Source: Planctomycetota bacterium
Lineage (GTDB): Bacteria > Planctomycetota > B129-G9
Length of the DNA stretch: 6,247 nt
Assembly (NCBI GenBank): GCA_030622295.1
Contig: JAUXGI010000070.1
Coordinates: forward strand, 1 to 6,247
Direction: 5' to 3'
A program made the position numbers and the translations under genes. Below, one piece after another: positions 5,318-6,247 of the stretch (positions are counted from its first letter, which is position 1; each line of letters begins with the position of its first letter). The notes beneath the pieces were generated by a model, which was given only the letters and a program-made list of their open reading frames with translations, had not been told where the DNA came from and did no database searches.

Positions 5318-5334
5318 CCCTTGGCCGCTCTTTT
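5314..5334 (+). terminator. Terminator-like hairpin of the left repeat arm
   Basis: GCGGCC (5314-5319) pairs with GGCCGC (5323-5328) across CTT and is followed by TCTTTT. It faces into the element on the plus strand, where no gene needs it; it would stop antisense transcription coming from the yebC side. Confidence 0.45.
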
Positions 5335-5385
5335 CCTTCCGGCCTGCATAACTTCGGAGACAGTGCCCGAGGTCAGTAAGCGCAA

Positions 5386-5409
5386 AAGGAAAAGACAGCC
5401 GAAGGCTGC
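5386..5409 (-). terminator. Terminator-like hairpin of the right repeat arm, serving the TPR gene
   Basis: On the minus strand CAGCC (5408-5404) pairs with GGCTG (5400-5396) across TTC, with one further G-T pair, then runs into TCTTTTCCTT. It lies about 30 bases after the TPR gene's stop codon. The stem is short but the position is right. Confidence 0.5.
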
Positions 5410-5438
5410 TCCTCAGCGTCTGACCCCCTCGTCGGCTC

Positions 5439-6247
5439 TCAGTCCGAGAGCGAACCGATTTTCTCCCGGATACGCCGCTCGGCGGCCCTGTCCGGTTTCA
5501 GTTCAAGCGCTTTGTTCCAGGCTTCACGCGCCCTGTCATTGCGGTCCATGACGCGGTATGCGTCGCCCGTCGTTTCCCATATCTCCGGCGATTCCCCGCC
5601 GCAATCAAGCGCCGCCTGAAGCGCATCCAGGGCCTTGTTCGGCCTGTCTTCCGACATTGCTATACCAGCGACGCGCAGGCAGCCTCCCCAGGGCAGGCCG
5701 CCGCGCGGCGGGTCCCCCGCCTCGTAAACCTGCATGGCCTCCGGGACCTCGTAACGGGGCCACTCCGTGCAATCGAATGCTTCGTACTCACCCAGCGACG
5801 CTATGGCCCCGTCAAGGTCTCCCAGTTCCGCCAGGCAGACCGCGATGTCGCCGCAGACGTGGTTCAGCGTGTGGGCAACCTTTCCGAACTGCTTCAGCGC
5901 TTCGTCGTACCGGCGCCTCCGCAGGTAGAATCCCCCCAGGATTGCATGTCCCACGGGGCGGCCGCCCTTCTCGGCAAGGACTCCGTATTCCAGTTCCGCG
6001 GCTTCGAAATCGCCGGCTTTCTCAAAAAGCCATGCCCGCTCCCAGGTTGCCGTGAACAGGAGGTCTTCGCTGCCCGCGGCGATTCCGTAATACCGCGCCG
6101 CACCCTCTATGTCTCCCCGCCGCGCCCGGAAGCGCGCCATGATTATGGCCAGTTCGGGGTCTTCTGCGGCGGCCTCCTCGGCGCGTTTGAGCAGGGGGCG
6201 CGCTTCGTCGGCCATGCCTGCCTCGCAGGCGCTGACGGCCAGTCGGA
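5439..6247 (-). CDS. TPR-repeat protein, N-terminus beyond the window
   Basis: The reading frame is open from the right edge (first full codon 6245-6243) to a TGA at 5441-5439, giving 268 visible residues. The Met at 6215 is internal: the ten codons before it (RLAVSACEAG) continue the helical repeat pattern. Numbered from the edge, TPR-like helix pairs lie at about 31-58, 64-93, 98-127, 129-158, 187-216 and 220-252. The last is the clearest: PEIWETTGDAY, then AREAWNKALELKPD. TPRs make protein-interaction superhelices; the partner and process cannot be told from sequence. Whether it is secreted or membrane-anchored is unknown because the N-terminus is missing. It is upstream of yebC on the same strand, but a repeat element with a terminator-like hairpin separates them, so co-transcription is unlikely. 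Confidence 0.87.
   Translation of the reverse strand, partial: RLAVSACEAGMADEARPLLKRAEEAAAEDPELAIIMARFRARRGDIEGAARYYGIAAGSEDLLFTATWERAWLFEKAGDFEAAELEYGVLAEKGGRPVGHAILGGFYLRRRRYDEALKQFGKVAHTLNHVCGDIAVCLAELGDLDGAIASLGEYEAFDCTEWPRYEVPEAMQVYEAGDPPRGGLPWGGCLRVAGIAMSEDRPNKALDALQAALDCGGESPEIWETTGDAYRVMDRNDRAREAWNKALELKPDRAAERRIREKIGSLSD

Larger units (their letters stand above)
5279..5428. mobile_element. MITE-like 150-bp element with imperfect terminal inverted repeats
   Basis: The left end GGGGAGTCAGAC (5279-5290) is repeated inverted at the right end (5418-5428, reading GGGGGTCAGAC on the minus strand). The inner ends are a perfect 10-bp inverted repeat: TCTTTTCCTT (5329-5338) and AAGGAAAAGA (5386-5395). 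Between outer and inner repeats each arm carries a GC hairpin: GCGGCC/GGCCGC (5314-5319 / 5323-5328) on the left and CAGCC/GGCTG (5396-5400 / 5404-5408) on the right. The left arm is longer because it holds an extra palindrome (5296-5317). The core is about 47 bp (5339-5385). There is no coding capacity, so it would be a non-autonomous repeat. No target-site duplication is evident. Confidence 0.55.

Overview
The window is a GC-rich bacterial chromosome segment with five protein genes. No marker fixes the taxonomy. The most informative genes are aclB-aclA, which encode the two subunits of ATP-citrate lyase. This enzyme is the hallmark of the reductive TCA cycle, so the organism probably has rTCA-type carbon metabolism, either autotrophic or for acetyl-CoA supply. 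The phylum is left open. Dispersed hairpin elements between genes resemble those of environmental bacteria rich in REP- or MITE-like repeats.

Layout. Bases 1-406 hold no convincing gene. They contain a possible multibranched RNA or inverted-repeat structure (7-140), a strong 68-bp imperfect palindrome (196-263) and two terminator-like hairpins that read on the minus strand. A near-consensus sigma70-type promoter (407-435) then drives a long, strongly structured leader (about 442-628) and a small FeoA-domain gene (629-898). A second promoter (1048-1075) shares an extended -35 block with the first. It precedes another leader of about 185 nt, which contains a well-formed intrinsic terminator (1177-1210) upstream of aclB (1268-2458). 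aclB and aclA (2455-4386) overlap by ATGA and form an operon. A long palindromic terminator (4412-4441) separates aclA from convergent yebC (minus strand, 4465-5223). Between yebC and an upstream minus-strand TPR gene (5439 to the window edge, N-terminus missing) sits a 150-bp MITE-like element (5279-5428). Its inverted repeats each carry a terminator-like hairpin.

How the genes relate. AclB (ATP-grasp and citrate-binding region) and AclA (phospho-histidine CoA-ligase region plus citryl-CoA lyase domain) together cleave citrate to acetyl-CoA and oxaloacetate using ATP and CoA. FeoA, YebC and the TPR protein have no evident pathway link to them. The most interesting possibilities are regulatory: an attenuator or small-RNA arrangement in the aclBA leader, a related promoter and structured leader at feoA, and a mobile repeat that may supply the TPR gene's terminator. 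AclA and AclB also show substitutions at motif positions that are normally conserved.
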